A stretch of 64,000 nt of DNA from Verrucomicrobiales bacterium (GTDB lineage: Bacteria; Verrucomicrobiota; Verrucomicrobiia; Verrucomicrobiales; DEV007): the NCBI GenBank assembly GCA_029213195.1, contig JARGNI010000006.1, forward strand, positions 62,001 to 126,000, written 5' to 3'. A program made the position numbers and the translations under genes. A model generated the notes under the pieces. It searched no databases, was not told the DNA's origin, and saw nothing but the letters and a program-made list of their open reading frames with translations. Below, piece after piece: positions 39,624-48,229 of the stretch. Position 1 is the first letter of the stretch; every line of letters begins with the position of its first letter.

Positions 39624-42281
39624 TTACTCCCCTTCTTGCCCCCCTTGCCGAAACCGGTCGAGTAGACGGGGGCGGGGCTTCTCCGGTGGAGCGGTACGGG
39701 GATCGACTCCCCCGATTTCACGGTTTGTGTCTCCTGGCCCGACCTCTCTTGGTCCAGCCGCAGACCCTTCCCTCTCTCCGAACAATCCTTTTCCGATCGC
39801 CTTCAAACCCTGGACCGGGACATTCGTGATTTCAGTAATCATCTGGGCGGGAAGCTTGCCGAGATTGGATATATGCTTCGACTTCCAGACTGGCTCCTCG
39901 ATCGTGCCCGTGCAGGAAAAGGTGAGGAGTTCACTGACAGGAGTCAGGATCGCCCTGCTCAGTCCGCCACGAGTATTTACCACGGCCTCGAGATCAACTT
40001 CCTGGGAGACGAGGGAAACCGAACCGGCGCTGCGAACTTCGAAAGAATCGGCAAGCGCGACGAGATCTTGGGATTTCAAAACACCGTTCTCGATCCGAAT
40101 CGTTGCCGTCGCCTCTCTTACAATATTCGGGCCGAGATCTGCAGATCCCGAATTCGCCTTGGAGATCGCTTTCGAGAGTGGGCCGAGAACGGGAATCGCG
40201 AAGAGATTCCCGTTCGAAATGCGAGCGACGGAGTTTCCTTGAAAGGTGGCGGGATCGGATGCATTCCCAGACAAGGCCAGCGTCCCTCCGATCTGCCCAC
40301 GAATCGTTTCACTGTTTCGGTAGGTCTTCGTAATGGCTTCCAGCGGGATATTCTCAACCTCCAACCGGGCGACAAAGAGACGGGACGACGAACGAACATT
40401 CCGAGCGTCGTAGTCGAGTGAAAGACTCCCGCCAAAAGTATTGGCTCGAAAACCGGTGAGATGGACGCGGCTTTTCTCGACCTTGATCTTCCCGCGGCAA
40501 TTCGTCAATTCCAGGGTCTTACCAAGAAAGTCATAACGCGCTTTCCCGGAACTCTCGAAACTCATGAGGAGATCCGTGCGCCTCGGATCCTCACCAACCT
40601 CCTGCTGTCTCCTCGCATCGAGGACTCCTTCGAGAAAAATCGTCGGTGGTTTATCAAACCGGTAGGGAGCGAGTCGAGTCGCCAACTGCGGGCTGAACGC
40701 CCGGGCTCCCTGCTGGATATCGACGGTGGAAACCACCCCTTTGACGTCCCAGAGCTTATCTCCGATATCGTGGCGTGCCACCTCGGCAAGGATCTTCCCC
40801 TCCTCTCTCACGAGTGAAATATCGCGAAACCACTGCGTTCCCTCCTGGCTCTCGAACTGGGACTCCATCTCGAGAAACTCCACGCCATTGAGCTTGAAGT
40901 TCCGAAGATCGATGACCCCTCGGTTCTCCCAAGTTTTCAGGTCCCAATCATTGCCACGTCCGGCAGCGGCAAGGTAGACGGTCGATTCTTCGGAAAATCT
41001 CCAGGAATCAAGAAACTTGCGTCCCTGGTCGTCAAAGAACGGTCGAAAGACATGGGGGTCGAGCTTGATCTCGGTTTGATACTGGATGGACTCTGTTCCG
41101 AGCCCCGGTTCGTGCTTCAGGTTGAGGAAGGCGACTCCGCTCTTGTGATCGAGACGGAGGTTTCGGATATAAAATTTTTCCTCCTCAAGACTGAATCCCA
41201 GATCGATACCGGAAAAAACACGTCCTCGGGTGACGAAACGATCCGACTGAAATTCCCCGATTAATTTCCCGGGAAAACCCGCCCCCCCGGCTCCGGGAAT
41301 CCAATGACCGTCCAGCTTCACGCTCGGAGGGTCGAAGAATACGACTTCCTGCAACCGTGGATCAGCCCAGAAATAACCGGCCAAGCTGGTGAGATCGAGG
41401 GTCGATTCGCCGGAAAAGTCCACTCGATTTTCCTGCACCTTCCACATCCCCGCGAAACTGGCATCGCCTCTCGCATCCTTCAGGATCAACCTCTCCACAT
41501 CCGCCTCCCGAGACTGGCCATCGTAGCGAAACACTCCTTCCAATTCGGCTATCTCGTAGGTGTGTCCCTTCTTTCGAAATCGCCCCGCTTCGATCCGGAC
41601 GGTGGCATCCGTCGTGGACAACTGCTGCAGATCCCCCCGAAACTCCATTGATACGACCGGAGGGGCACCGAGAAACTCGATCTCTCGCAGCGTCTCGATC
41701 ACCCCGAGAAAGCGATTCCTGCGTTCCGTCCACAGAGCCTCCTCGTCCTCTACTTCCACATCCGTGTCAGATTCGTTATTTTCCGACTTCAAGAGAGACC
41801 CCTTGAGCAGGATCTGAAACCCCTCGACTTCGGCGGAGGCCGAGACCACCTCGATCATGCTTTCCGTCACGATGACTCGTCCAGAAAGGTTCACGACCTG
41901 CAATCTTGCTCCCGCAGGATTGGTGGGATCAAGAGGAAGAGAAAGGCGCGCCTTCTCGACATCGAGCGTATTGACCGAAACTTCCTTGCTCAGAATCCGG
42001 CTGAGATCGACATCGAGATAGACGTCGTCGAGAGTGCCCAGCGCGATGCGGCGCTTCTCCGTTTCAAAGAAGGTCACATCCTCCGCGACCAGACCCCGAA
42101 ACGCTCCCAGGGTGATCTTCCCGATCTCGACGTGCCAGCCCCGTTCCGCAAACTCTCGTTCGATCGCGTCGCGCCAACTTTTCGTGAACCCCTGCTTTCG
42201 CGCATACACCCCTGCCCAGACGAGCAAGCAGGTCGCCACAAGGCAGGTAATCACGAATAGGCGACGGATCCAACGCATCAT
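39624..42281 (-). CDS. AsmA-like inner-membrane/periplasmic protein
   Basis: An 885-aa protein with an N-terminal membrane anchor (LFVITCLVATCLLVWAGVYA) followed by a long beta-rich periplasmic region. The C-terminal AsmA-like part (RGQIGGTLALSGNASDPATF, ISNGNLFAIPVLGPLSKAI, ENGVLKSQDLVALADSFEVR, SQEVDLEAVVNTRGG) is characteristic of the AsmA superfamily, which includes proteins that carry lipids between membranes. Acidic residues cluster around 185-195 (SDTDVEVEDEE). It lies 65 bp before the SPFH gene and may share a promoter with it. No specific function is assigned. Confidence 0.82.
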   Translation of the reverse strand: MMRWIRRLFVITCLVATCLLVWAGVYARKQGFTKSWRDAIEREFAERGWHVEIGKITLGAFRGLVAEDVTFFETEKRRIALGTLDDVYLDVDLSRILSKEVSVNTLDVEKARLSLPLDPTNPAGARLQVVNLSGRVIVTESMIEVVSASAEVEGFQILLKGSLLKSENNESDTDVEVEDEEALWTERRNRFLGVIETLREIEFLGAPPVVSMEFRGDLQQLSTTDATVRIEAGRFRKKGHTYEIAELEGVFRYDGQSREADVERLILKDARGDASFAGMWKVQENRVDFSGESTLDLTSLAGYFWADPRLQEVVFFDPPSVKLDGHWIPGAGGAGFPGKLIGEFQSDRFVTRGRVFSGIDLGFSLEEEKFYIRNLRLDHKSGVAFLNLKHEPGLGTESIQYQTEIKLDPHVFRPFFDDQGRKFLDSWRFSEESTVYLAAAGRGNDWDLKTWENRGVIDLRNFKLNGVEFLEMESQFESQEGTQWFRDISLVREEGKILAEVARHDIGDKLWDVKGVVSTVDIQQGARAFSPQLATRLAPYRFDKPPTIFLEGVLDARRQQEVGEDPRRTDLLMSFESSGKARYDFLGKTLELTNCRGKIKVEKSRVHLTGFRANTFGGSLSLDYDARNVRSSSRLFVARLEVENIPLEAITKTYRNSETIRGQIGGTLALSGNASDPATFQGNSVARISNGNLFAIPVLGPLSKAISKANSGSADLGPNIVREATATIRIENGVLKSQDLVALADSFEVRSAGSVSLVSQEVDLEAVVNTRGGLSRAILTPVSELLTFSCTGTIEEPVWKSKHISNLGKLPAQMITEITNVPVQGLKAIGKGLFGEREGSAAGPREVGPGDTNREIGGVDPRTAPPEKPRPRLLDRFRQGGQEGE

Positions 42282-42469
42282 CAGTCTTCAGGAGAATCAG
42301 GAGTCCCTCTCGGAGGGCAAATCGCAACGGTCTCTCAGTATTCCTTCATCTCAACGAAAAAGCGATCAGGAAAGACCGGGAGAAAAACCTCTTTGAAGTG
42401 TTCCGTCCTCTCCTGTAACGATACGCATCGTCAATTCTTTGGCAGAATCTGGCATTCCACCCCGTTTTC

Positions 42470-43021
42470 ATGAGAGTCATTTCCGGCGAAGCAGGGAGCC
42501 TTCCCCTTCGGGTTCCCCGATCGCTCACTCGTCCGACGACCGATCGAGTTCGAGAAGCTGTGTTTTCTTCCCTCGGTGATTTCGTGGTCGACGCAATGGT
42601 TCTCGACCTCTTCGCCGGCTCGGGAGCCCTCGGGATCGAAGCACTGAGCCGCGGCGCGCGCGAGGCCACTTTCGTCGAGGAGAACCGGGAAGCGGTCGAG
42701 GTCATCCGATCCAATCTCGCCGCGACACGTCTCGAGAACGGAATCGTGCGCCAGCAGAAAGTCGCCTCCTTTCTCACCTCCACTCCGTCCTCAGGCTATT
42801 CCCTCCTCTTTGCCGACCCTCCCTATGCGAAGACTCCGGAAGAGCTCACGTCTCTTGAAGAGTTCTTGTCCTTGGAAAGGCTTTCCGATTGCCTCTCGCA
42901 AGACGGGATTTTCGTTCTCGAAAGTTACAGTGGAGTCTCGCTCCCGGAACTCCGACAGTGGAAGATCCTACGAGAGAAAACCTACGGAAATACACGGGTG
43001 AGCTATCTCCAGAGAATCTAA
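42470..43021 (+). CDS. rsmD: 16S rRNA (guanine966-N2)-methyltransferase RsmD
   Basis: A 183-aa methyltransferase. RVISGEAGSLPLRVP at the start and RPTTDRVREAVFSSLG are signatures of RsmD; VLDLFAGSGALGIEALSRGA is the SAM-binding motif and FADPPYAKTP the catalytic DPPY motif. It methylates N2 of G966 in 16S rRNA during small-subunit assembly. The length is typical. It is followed after 11 bp by waaA on the same strand, so the two are probably co-transcribed. Confidence 0.93.
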   Translation: MRVISGEAGSLPLRVPRSLTRPTTDRVREAVFSSLGDFVVDAMVLDLFAGSGALGIEALSRGAREATFVEENREAVEVIRSNLAATRLENGIVRQQKVASFLTSTPSSGYSLLFADPPYAKTPEELTSLEEFLSLERLSDCLSQDGIFVLESYSGVSLPELRQWKILREKTYGNTRVSYLQRI

Positions 43022-43032
43022 CCTGCCCCCCA

Positions 43033-44376
43033 ATGCCGCGTCCCCTGGTCTACCTGATCTACAATCTGCTTCTCCCGATCTTTTTGATCGTGGGATTTCC
43101 TGCGTTCATCCTCAAGGGAATCCGTCGTGGCGGGCTCGCAAGAAACTTCCGTCAACGCCTCGGTCGTTTTCGAGAGGGCGATCTCTTCGAAGAATCCGGA
43201 GACGCCGACGCCTCGATCTGGATCCACGCGGTGAGTGTCGGCGAAGTCTTTCTCGCTCTCAAGGCGATCGAAGCACTCCAGGAAGCGGCCCCGGATCAGA
43301 AACTCCTTCTCAGTGTGACCACGACAACGGGATTTGCGGTCGCGAGGGAACAGGCTTCCCCGACCTTGAAGGTGATCCACAACCCGATCGATCTTCCGTG
43401 GATCACGGCACGAGTCATCCGGAAGATTCAACCGAAAGCCCTCGTCCTCATCGAAGCCGAAGTCTGGCCCAACCTGGTCGCCCAACTGCATCGGAGAAAC
43501 ATCCCCATCATTCTCGCCAATGCCCGGTTGTCCCCAAGATCCGCTCGGCGCTATGCCAGGTTCCGCTCGATCGTGGAACCGATTTTTTCTCAACTGACGG
43601 CGATCTCCGTCCCCTTCGAGTCGGATGTCCCGCGTTGGGAAGCGATCGGGATTTCCCAGGACCGGATCCAAGTCCTCGGCAGTGTGAAATTCGACTCTAC
43701 CGCCCAGGGAGGGAAAGAAAAGCAGAAGGAACTCGAGGAATGGCTTCGTCAATCGGGATGCCCATCCGATGCCCGCATCCTCCTGGCCGGTTCGACCCAC
43801 GATGGAGAAGAAAAGCTCCTCGCTGAAGAATTTCTCGCGCTTCGAGAAGAAATACCAGGGCTCGCCCTCGTCATCGTCCCTCGACACGCGGAACGAGCCG
43901 GGGCCATCGTATCCCAGCTCGACGCTCTTTCTCTCCACACCGTCGTGAAAGTTCCTCTCGCCGGGGAAGCGCGCCCCACGGACGAGTCCTCCGAAAACCC
44001 TCGGGTATGGATCGCGAATACCACCGGGGAACTCCGTTCCTGGTTTTCGCTCGCCGAAGTGGTCATGATCGGGAAAAGCTTCTGCGGTGTGGGAGGACAA
44101 AATCCCGTGGAACCGATTCTCGCAGGAAAACCCGTCATCGTAGGCCCCCACATGGAGAACTTTGCGGATGTCGTCCGGGATCTCAGCGAACGGGAAGGCA
44201 TCCTGCAACTGTCAGGCGAGGCAGAATTGAGAGATGCTCTGCGAACCTTTTTTCTCCATCCCGAACAGGGGGCCACTCTCGCTGAACAAGGGCGGGCGGC
44301 CATGACTCGTCATGAGGGAGCCTCCGCACGGACCGCGGAATTCGTTCTGCACCAGATCGAATCGAAAGAAAGCTGA
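43033..44376 (+). CDS. waaA: 3-deoxy-D-manno-octulosonic acid (Kdo) transferase
   Basis: A 447-aa glycosyltransferase. The N-terminal anchor is LIYNLLLPIFLIVGFPAFIL. IWIHAVSVGEVFLA, LLSVTTTTGFAVA and ALVLIEAEVWPNL are typical of the first Rossmann-like half, and SFCGVGGQNPVEPILAGKPVIVGPH is the donor-binding block. It transfers Kdo to lipid A precursors at the inner membrane, which implies this organism makes lipopolysaccharide. I chose the ATG at 43033 since the longer frame from 42889 overlaps rsmD. Confidence 0.95.
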   Translation: MPRPLVYLIYNLLLPIFLIVGFPAFILKGIRRGGLARNFRQRLGRFREGDLFEESGDADASIWIHAVSVGEVFLALKAIEALQEAAPDQKLLLSVTTTTGFAVAREQASPTLKVIHNPIDLPWITARVIRKIQPKALVLIEAEVWPNLVAQLHRRNIPIILANARLSPRSARRYARFRSIVEPIFSQLTAISVPFESDVPRWEAIGISQDRIQVLGSVKFDSTAQGGKEKQKELEEWLRQSGCPSDARILLAGSTHDGEEKLLAEEFLALREEIPGLALVIVPRHAERAGAIVSQLDALSLHTVVKVPLAGEARPTDESSENPRVWIANTTGELRSWFSLAEVVMIGKSFCGVGGQNPVEPILAGKPVIVGPHMENFADVVRDLSEREGILQLSGEAELRDALRTFFLHPEQGATLAEQGRAAMTRHEGASARTAEFVLHQIESKES

Positions 44377-44462
44377 ATCCCCGACGAAATTTTGGAGATC
44401 CCTTTCCAATCCTGCACTGGACAGATCCCTTTCCCTCCGTCACCCTGTTTCCCCATCGACCC

Positions 44463-45116
44463 ATGCCACCCCTTTCTGAAATCCTCGTGCAGTCCTGGCC
44501 CGTCGTCCTCGCCTTCGTGATTGGAGCGACGCCCTTCGGATTCCTGGCCGGAAAGATGAAAGGCATCGACATCCGGGACCACGGCAGCGGGAACATCGGG
44601 GCGACCAATGTCCTGAGAACCCTCGGCAAGCCCATCGGGATCACCGTCCTTATTCTCGACGTCCTCAAAGGGGCCGTTCCCGTCCTCATCGCAATGCAGG
44701 TCAGCGAGTCTTCTGCCATCCGAATCGCCACGGCCGTCGCCGCGATCCTCGGGCACAACTACACCTTCTGGCTGAAGTTCAAAGGAGGGAAGGGCATCGC
44801 CACCACGGGCGGCGCGCTGTTGCCACTGCTCCCGATTCCCCTGCTCTCCTCCATCCTCTTCTGGATCCTTACGCTGAAGACGACCCGCTATGTCTCCGTC
44901 GCCTCCATCGTTGCCGCAATCACGATCCCGGTCGCCCTTGCGATTCAATCGTTGATCAAGAAATCCTGGGATTTTCCCCTCCTCGGGCTTGCCGTATTCG
45001 TTTGCCTGCTCGCCATCTGGAAACACCGATCCAACATCGCCCGTCTCCGGCGCGGCGAAGAAAACCGATTCGAAAAGAAACCTTCCAAAAACTCCACCCC
45101 CTCCCAATCCACATGA
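44463..45116 (+). CDS. plsY: Glycerol-3-phosphate acyltransferase PlsY
   Basis: A 217-aa inner-membrane protein with about five hydrophobic helices. The three catalytic motifs are all present: GSGNIGATNVLR, GHNYTFWLKFKGGKGIATTGG and HRSNIARLRRGEENRF. It transfers an acyl group from acyl phosphate to glycerol 3-phosphate in phospholipid synthesis. The last four bases overlap the start of gpsA (ATGA), a fitting partner that makes its substrate. Confidence 0.95.
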   Translation: MPPLSEILVQSWPVVLAFVIGATPFGFLAGKMKGIDIRDHGSGNIGATNVLRTLGKPIGITVLILDVLKGAVPVLIAMQVSESSAIRIATAVAAILGHNYTFWLKFKGGKGIATTGGALLPLLPIPLLSSILFWILTLKTTRYVSVASIVAAITIPVALAIQSLIKKSWDFPLLGLAVFVCLLAIWKHRSNIARLRRGEENRFEKKPSKNSTPSQST

Positions 45117-46114
45117 TCACCAAAGCCGCCGTTCTCGGGGCAGGCAGTTGGGGCACCGCCCTTTCGATCGCCCTCGCCGACCGTCAACTCGATGTCGTTC
45201 TTTACGGGAATGAACCCGAAATCGCCGATGAGATCACCCACCAGCATCGAAACTCGAAATACCTCGGTGATATCGAGCTTCCCGCCAATATTCGGGGCTC
45301 TCTCTCGATCGAAGAAGCGGCCCAACAGCCCCTCATCCTTCTCGTCGTTCCTTCGCAAGTCGCTCGTCTCGTGCTCGGTCAGCTCGCTAAAACCGGAATT
45401 TCGTCCGACACGATTCTCGTCAGCTGCACCAAAGGAATCGATCCCGACCACGGCAGCCTCATGCATGAGCTGATCGAAGAACTTTTCCCCGACAACCCGA
45501 CCGCCGTCCTTTCGGGCCCCAGCCATGCGGAAGAAGTGGCCAAGAGAATGGCCACCCTCGCCACGATCGGCTCCAAGGATCCCGAGGTTTCTGCCACTGT
45601 TCAGGAAGTATTCACCCTGCCCTGGTTCCGGACCTACACGAGCGATGATGTCGTTGGCATCGAAGTCGGCGGCGTCGTGAAAAACGTTTTCGCCATTGCC
45701 GCAGGTGCCATCGACGGTCTCGGCCTCGGCGACAATGCCAAGGCAGCCATGGTCACTCGCGGCCTTGCCGAGATGACCCGCCTGGGAACGGCACTGGGTG
45801 GCAAGGAATCCACTTTCCGTGGTCTCAGTGGGATGGGTGACCTCATCGTCACCTGCTACAGCGAGCACAGTCGCAACAACCGCGTCGGCCAGATGCTCGG
45901 AAGGGGGAAGACTCTCGAAGAGACCATCGCAGCGATGAACCAGGTCGCCGAGGGAGTGCCCAATGCAAAGAACGCCTATGAGCTGGCTCGCAAACTCAAT
46001 GTGCGAACACCATTGATCGATCAAGCCTACGCCGTTCTCCACGAGAACAAACCGACCGGAGAAGCTCTGCGGGAATTGCTCGAGCGAGATCCCCGTTCAG
46101 AGATGGACGACTGA
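45113..46114 (+). CDS. gpsA: NAD(P)-dependent glycerol-3-phosphate dehydrogenase
   Basis: A 333-aa enzyme. AVLGAGSWGTALSIALA is the nucleotide-binding loop, LSGPSHAEEVAKRM is conserved, and VVKNVFAIAAGAIDGLGLGDNAKAA contains the catalytic Lys, followed by GLSGMGDLIVTCYS and SRNNRVGQMLGRG near the C-terminus. It reduces dihydroxyacetone phosphate to glycerol 3-phosphate for lipid synthesis. I chose the ATG at 45113, which overlaps the plsY stop by 4 bp, over the longer frame from 45002. Confidence 0.96.
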   Translation: MITKAAVLGAGSWGTALSIALADRQLDVVLYGNEPEIADEITHQHRNSKYLGDIELPANIRGSLSIEEAAQQPLILLVVPSQVARLVLGQLAKTGISSDTILVSCTKGIDPDHGSLMHELIEELFPDNPTAVLSGPSHAEEVAKRMATLATIGSKDPEVSATVQEVFTLPWFRTYTSDDVVGIEVGGVVKNVFAIAAGAIDGLGLGDNAKAAMVTRGLAEMTRLGTALGGKESTFRGLSGMGDLIVTCYSEHSRNNRVGQMLGRGKTLEETIAAMNQVAEGVPNAKNAYELARKLNVRTPLIDQAYAVLHENKPTGEALRELLERDPRSEMDD

Positions 46115-46144
46115 TTCTCTCCTTCGATTCGTCCCCCTGCTCTC

Positions 46145-46867
46145 ATGTTTCGCTTGTCCGTTGCCCTGCTGGTGTTCCTCTTTTTTGGAACGCAGAGCCA
46201 GGGGTGGGAACTGGATTCAGGCCAGAAGATCCGTGGGAAAGCGGTCTCCTTCGACTACGCAGCCAAGAGCCTCGGAATCGAAGACGCCGTGACCGGCAAA
46301 GTCAGTCAGATCCCTGCCGAGAACCTTTCCCTGCGGAGTCGTCAATTCCTCCTTTTCTCGCGTATTTTTCATGAGAGCTATCCCAGTGACGATGGCTGGC
46401 CCGAAGAAAAATACTATCTTCTCCGCCTCGCCATCTTCTCTCCGATGGCAGCTCTACTCATTGGCTTCTGGGTTGGCGGAATGCTCATTGCCAAGAAATT
46501 CAATCCCGTCCGAGCCATCCTCGGCTTTTTCGGCGGCTGGATGATTGGGGGGATCTTCATCTTCTTCTATCTCTTTTTCGCCGGGAGATTTGGCGGAGGA
46601 ATGGGAACGGTCCTCTTTGGAGCCTTTCTCGGAACCGTATTTCTCTCGCTCTTCATCTCCGTGGTCTATCTTTGCAACGTGTGGAAAGCCCTCCTGATTT
46701 TCCTGTTCCAGATCCTTGCCGCAGCCTTTCTCTCGATCGTGGGCCTCGCCCTCGTCGAGGTCTTTGTCCCGCTCGAAACGAGGGAAGCCTTCTGGAGCGA
46801 GCACGTCTTCGAACCCGTAGGACTGGTCAATCCTCCTCCGTCTCCGTTTCAAACCGGGACTCCATGA
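46145..46867 (+). CDS. Secreted/membrane hypothetical protein
   Basis: A 240-aa protein with a signal peptide (LSVALLVFLFFGTQSQG), a small soluble part (residues about 20-85: WELDSGQKIRGKAVSFDY ... SQIPAENLSLRSRQFLL, resembling an SLA1-homology-like fold) and four hydrophobic helices (SPMAALLIGFWVGGML, ILGFFGGWMIGGIFIFFYLFF, TVLFGAFLGTVFLSLFISVVYL, LLIFLFQILAAAFLSIVGLAL). Function unknown. The 3' end overlaps the tail of the WbuC-like gene on the other strand by 41 bp. Confidence 0.75.
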   Translation: MFRLSVALLVFLFFGTQSQGWELDSGQKIRGKAVSFDYAAKSLGIEDAVTGKVSQIPAENLSLRSRQFLLFSRIFHESYPSDDGWPEEKYYLLRLAIFSPMAALLIGFWVGGMLIAKKFNPVRAILGFFGGWMIGGIFIFFYLFFAGRFGGGMGTVLFGAFLGTVFLSLFISVVYLCNVWKALLIFLFQILAAAFLSIVGLALVEVFVPLETREAFWSEHVFEPVGLVNPPPSPFQTGTP

Positions 46868-47339
46868 ATCGAAGATAGCGGCGCGCCTCGGAATCCTCTT
46901 CTGCGGGCGCCCACTCCGCGAAGGTCTTGTCGTCACTCGTGTAGGGGCCTCTCTTGAATTCCCCAATCACCGTGTCCGGAGCTAGGACGACCACGGAATG
47001 CCAGATGCCAGGGACCAGGTCGATAAGCCCCCCAGGCCCCAGGCGATGGGTCGCCATCACCTCTCCCTCGGAACTGAACTGAAGGAATCCCAGAGCTCCG
47101 CGAAACACGACCATGGTCTCCGAAGCGGAATCCCGAGGGTGGAGATGAGGTTGCAGATAGGTGCCGGGCTGCATGAAATTGATCATCCGCTGGACAAGGT
47201 CCTCCTGCCGCCGGTGGATGGGAAGCAGCATGCGAAGGCGGGGACTTTGACGGGACGCTTCGAGACCTTCCGCTATCATTTGATCGCTGAGTTCAAAAAC
47301 AGATCCCGACGCATTCTCCAAGGCCAATTTCATTCCCAT
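46827..47339 (-). CDS. WbuC-family cupin protein
   Basis: A 170-aa cupin. QPHLHPRDSASETMVVFRGALGF supplies the two His and Glu ligands, and GIWHSVVVL the last His. The layout matches WbuC, a cupin often found in O-antigen loci, though no other sugar-biosynthesis genes lie here. I chose the ATG at 47339, which has GAGGA 6 bp upstream (one of the few Shine-Dalgarno sites in this window), over the frame opening at 47492. The tail overlaps the membrane-protein gene by 41 bp. Confidence 0.82.
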   Translation of the reverse strand: MGMKLALENASGSVFELSDQMIAEGLEASRQSPRLRMLLPIHRRQEDLVQRMINFMQPGTYLQPHLHPRDSASETMVVFRGALGFLQFSSEGEVMATHRLGPGGLIDLVPGIWHSVVVLAPDTVIGEFKRGPYTSDDKTFAEWAPAEEDSEARRYLRFMESRFETETEED

Positions 47340-47440
47340 TCCCAGTCCTCGCCCGTCGATCGAATCCCGGCAATCAAAAGTTCTCAACGCGAGTAATTGA
47401 GAAAGCTTGATCAAGCCGGGAAGAACTCGTTTACTAGGGT

Positions 47441-48046
47441 ATGGACACCACTTCACCGCCACCCGTTTCGTCACCCCCTCCCACTCCCGCACAATCCAAG
47501 GGAGGTGTCTGGAAAAAAGTCATCGGGATCATCTCGATCATTTTTGGTTCCCTCGCCCTCCTCCAGAGCGCGACGGCCCCTTTCATGATCCCCTTCACTC
47601 GGAAGACGATGGAGCCTTCCGTGACCGACGATGCCGGGATGGAGAAACTCGATGCCTACATGGAAAAGATGACTTCGCTCAGCATGATGAGTGCGGTCAT
47701 CCTCGGGACACTCGCTTTGCTCCTGCTCATCGGCGGAATTCTCCTGCTCAAGCAGAAGAAAATCGCCCCCACCTTGCTCATGGTCTGGGCGGCGTTGAAA
47801 ATGGTCGCGGGTGGATTCCTCAACTACAAGAATTACCTCCTGATGCAGGATCAGTTCGCGATTCTTTCCCCTACCGCCGGAGTGGAGGGTCTTGGCGCTG
47901 CCGAAGCAGAAGCGATCAGCAACATCACCTCGATCTCGGCGATGATTGGCTTGATCGTTGGAACGCTCTGGCTCATGGCTTTCCCCATCTTCCTCCTGAT
48001 CTGGTTCAACCGCAGGAAGATCAAGGAAGAGATTCAGGGCTGGTAA
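47441..48046 (+). CDS. Membrane hypothetical protein
   Basis: A 201-aa protein. A Pro/Ser-rich cytoplasmic N-terminus (SPPPVSSPPPTPAQSKG) is followed by four predicted helices: VIGIISIIFGSLALLQSA, SAVILGTLALLLLIGGILLL, PTLLMVWAALKMVAGGFL and AMIGLIVGTLWLMAFPIFLLI. No domain is recognised. A stable hairpin follows its stop. The gene starts 102 bp from the WbuC-like start on the other strand, so the promoters are divergent. Confidence 0.75.
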   Translation: MDTTSPPPVSSPPPTPAQSKGGVWKKVIGIISIIFGSLALLQSATAPFMIPFTRKTMEPSVTDDAGMEKLDAYMEKMTSLSMMSAVILGTLALLLLIGGILLLKQKKIAPTLLMVWAALKMVAGGFLNYKNYLLMQDQFAILSPTAGVEGLGAAEAEAISNITSISAMIGLIVGTLWLMAFPIFLLIWFNRRKIKEEIQGW

Positions 48047-48066
48047 GCAGCCGGTGACTCTATCAA

Positions 48067-48099
48067 GGGCAGGAAGTGCGATTTCGCTCTTTCCTGCCC
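48067..48099. terminator. Long hairpin between convergent genes
   Basis: GGGCAGGAA (48067-48075) pairs with TTCCTGCCC (48091-48099), with an inner GCGA-TT-TCGC stem. It begins 21 bp after the stop of the membrane protein. There is no T-tract, so it may act as a transcript end or stability hairpin. Confidence 0.45.
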
Positions 48100-48229
48100 G
48101 GAGAAACCTCAAACTCTGGGGCGGAGAGGCACCTCGGATCGCGGGAAGAGACTCCACAGAAGAGCACGGAATTCCGGCCGGAGAAACCGCTAGAGGAGAA
48201 AAAAGAACTTCGCCGACTCAGGGCTTCGT

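Noticed and set aside
43018-44208. 396-codon minus-strand ORF antisense to waaA
   Set aside because: waaA has full family motifs and a sensible start; the opposite frame shows none.
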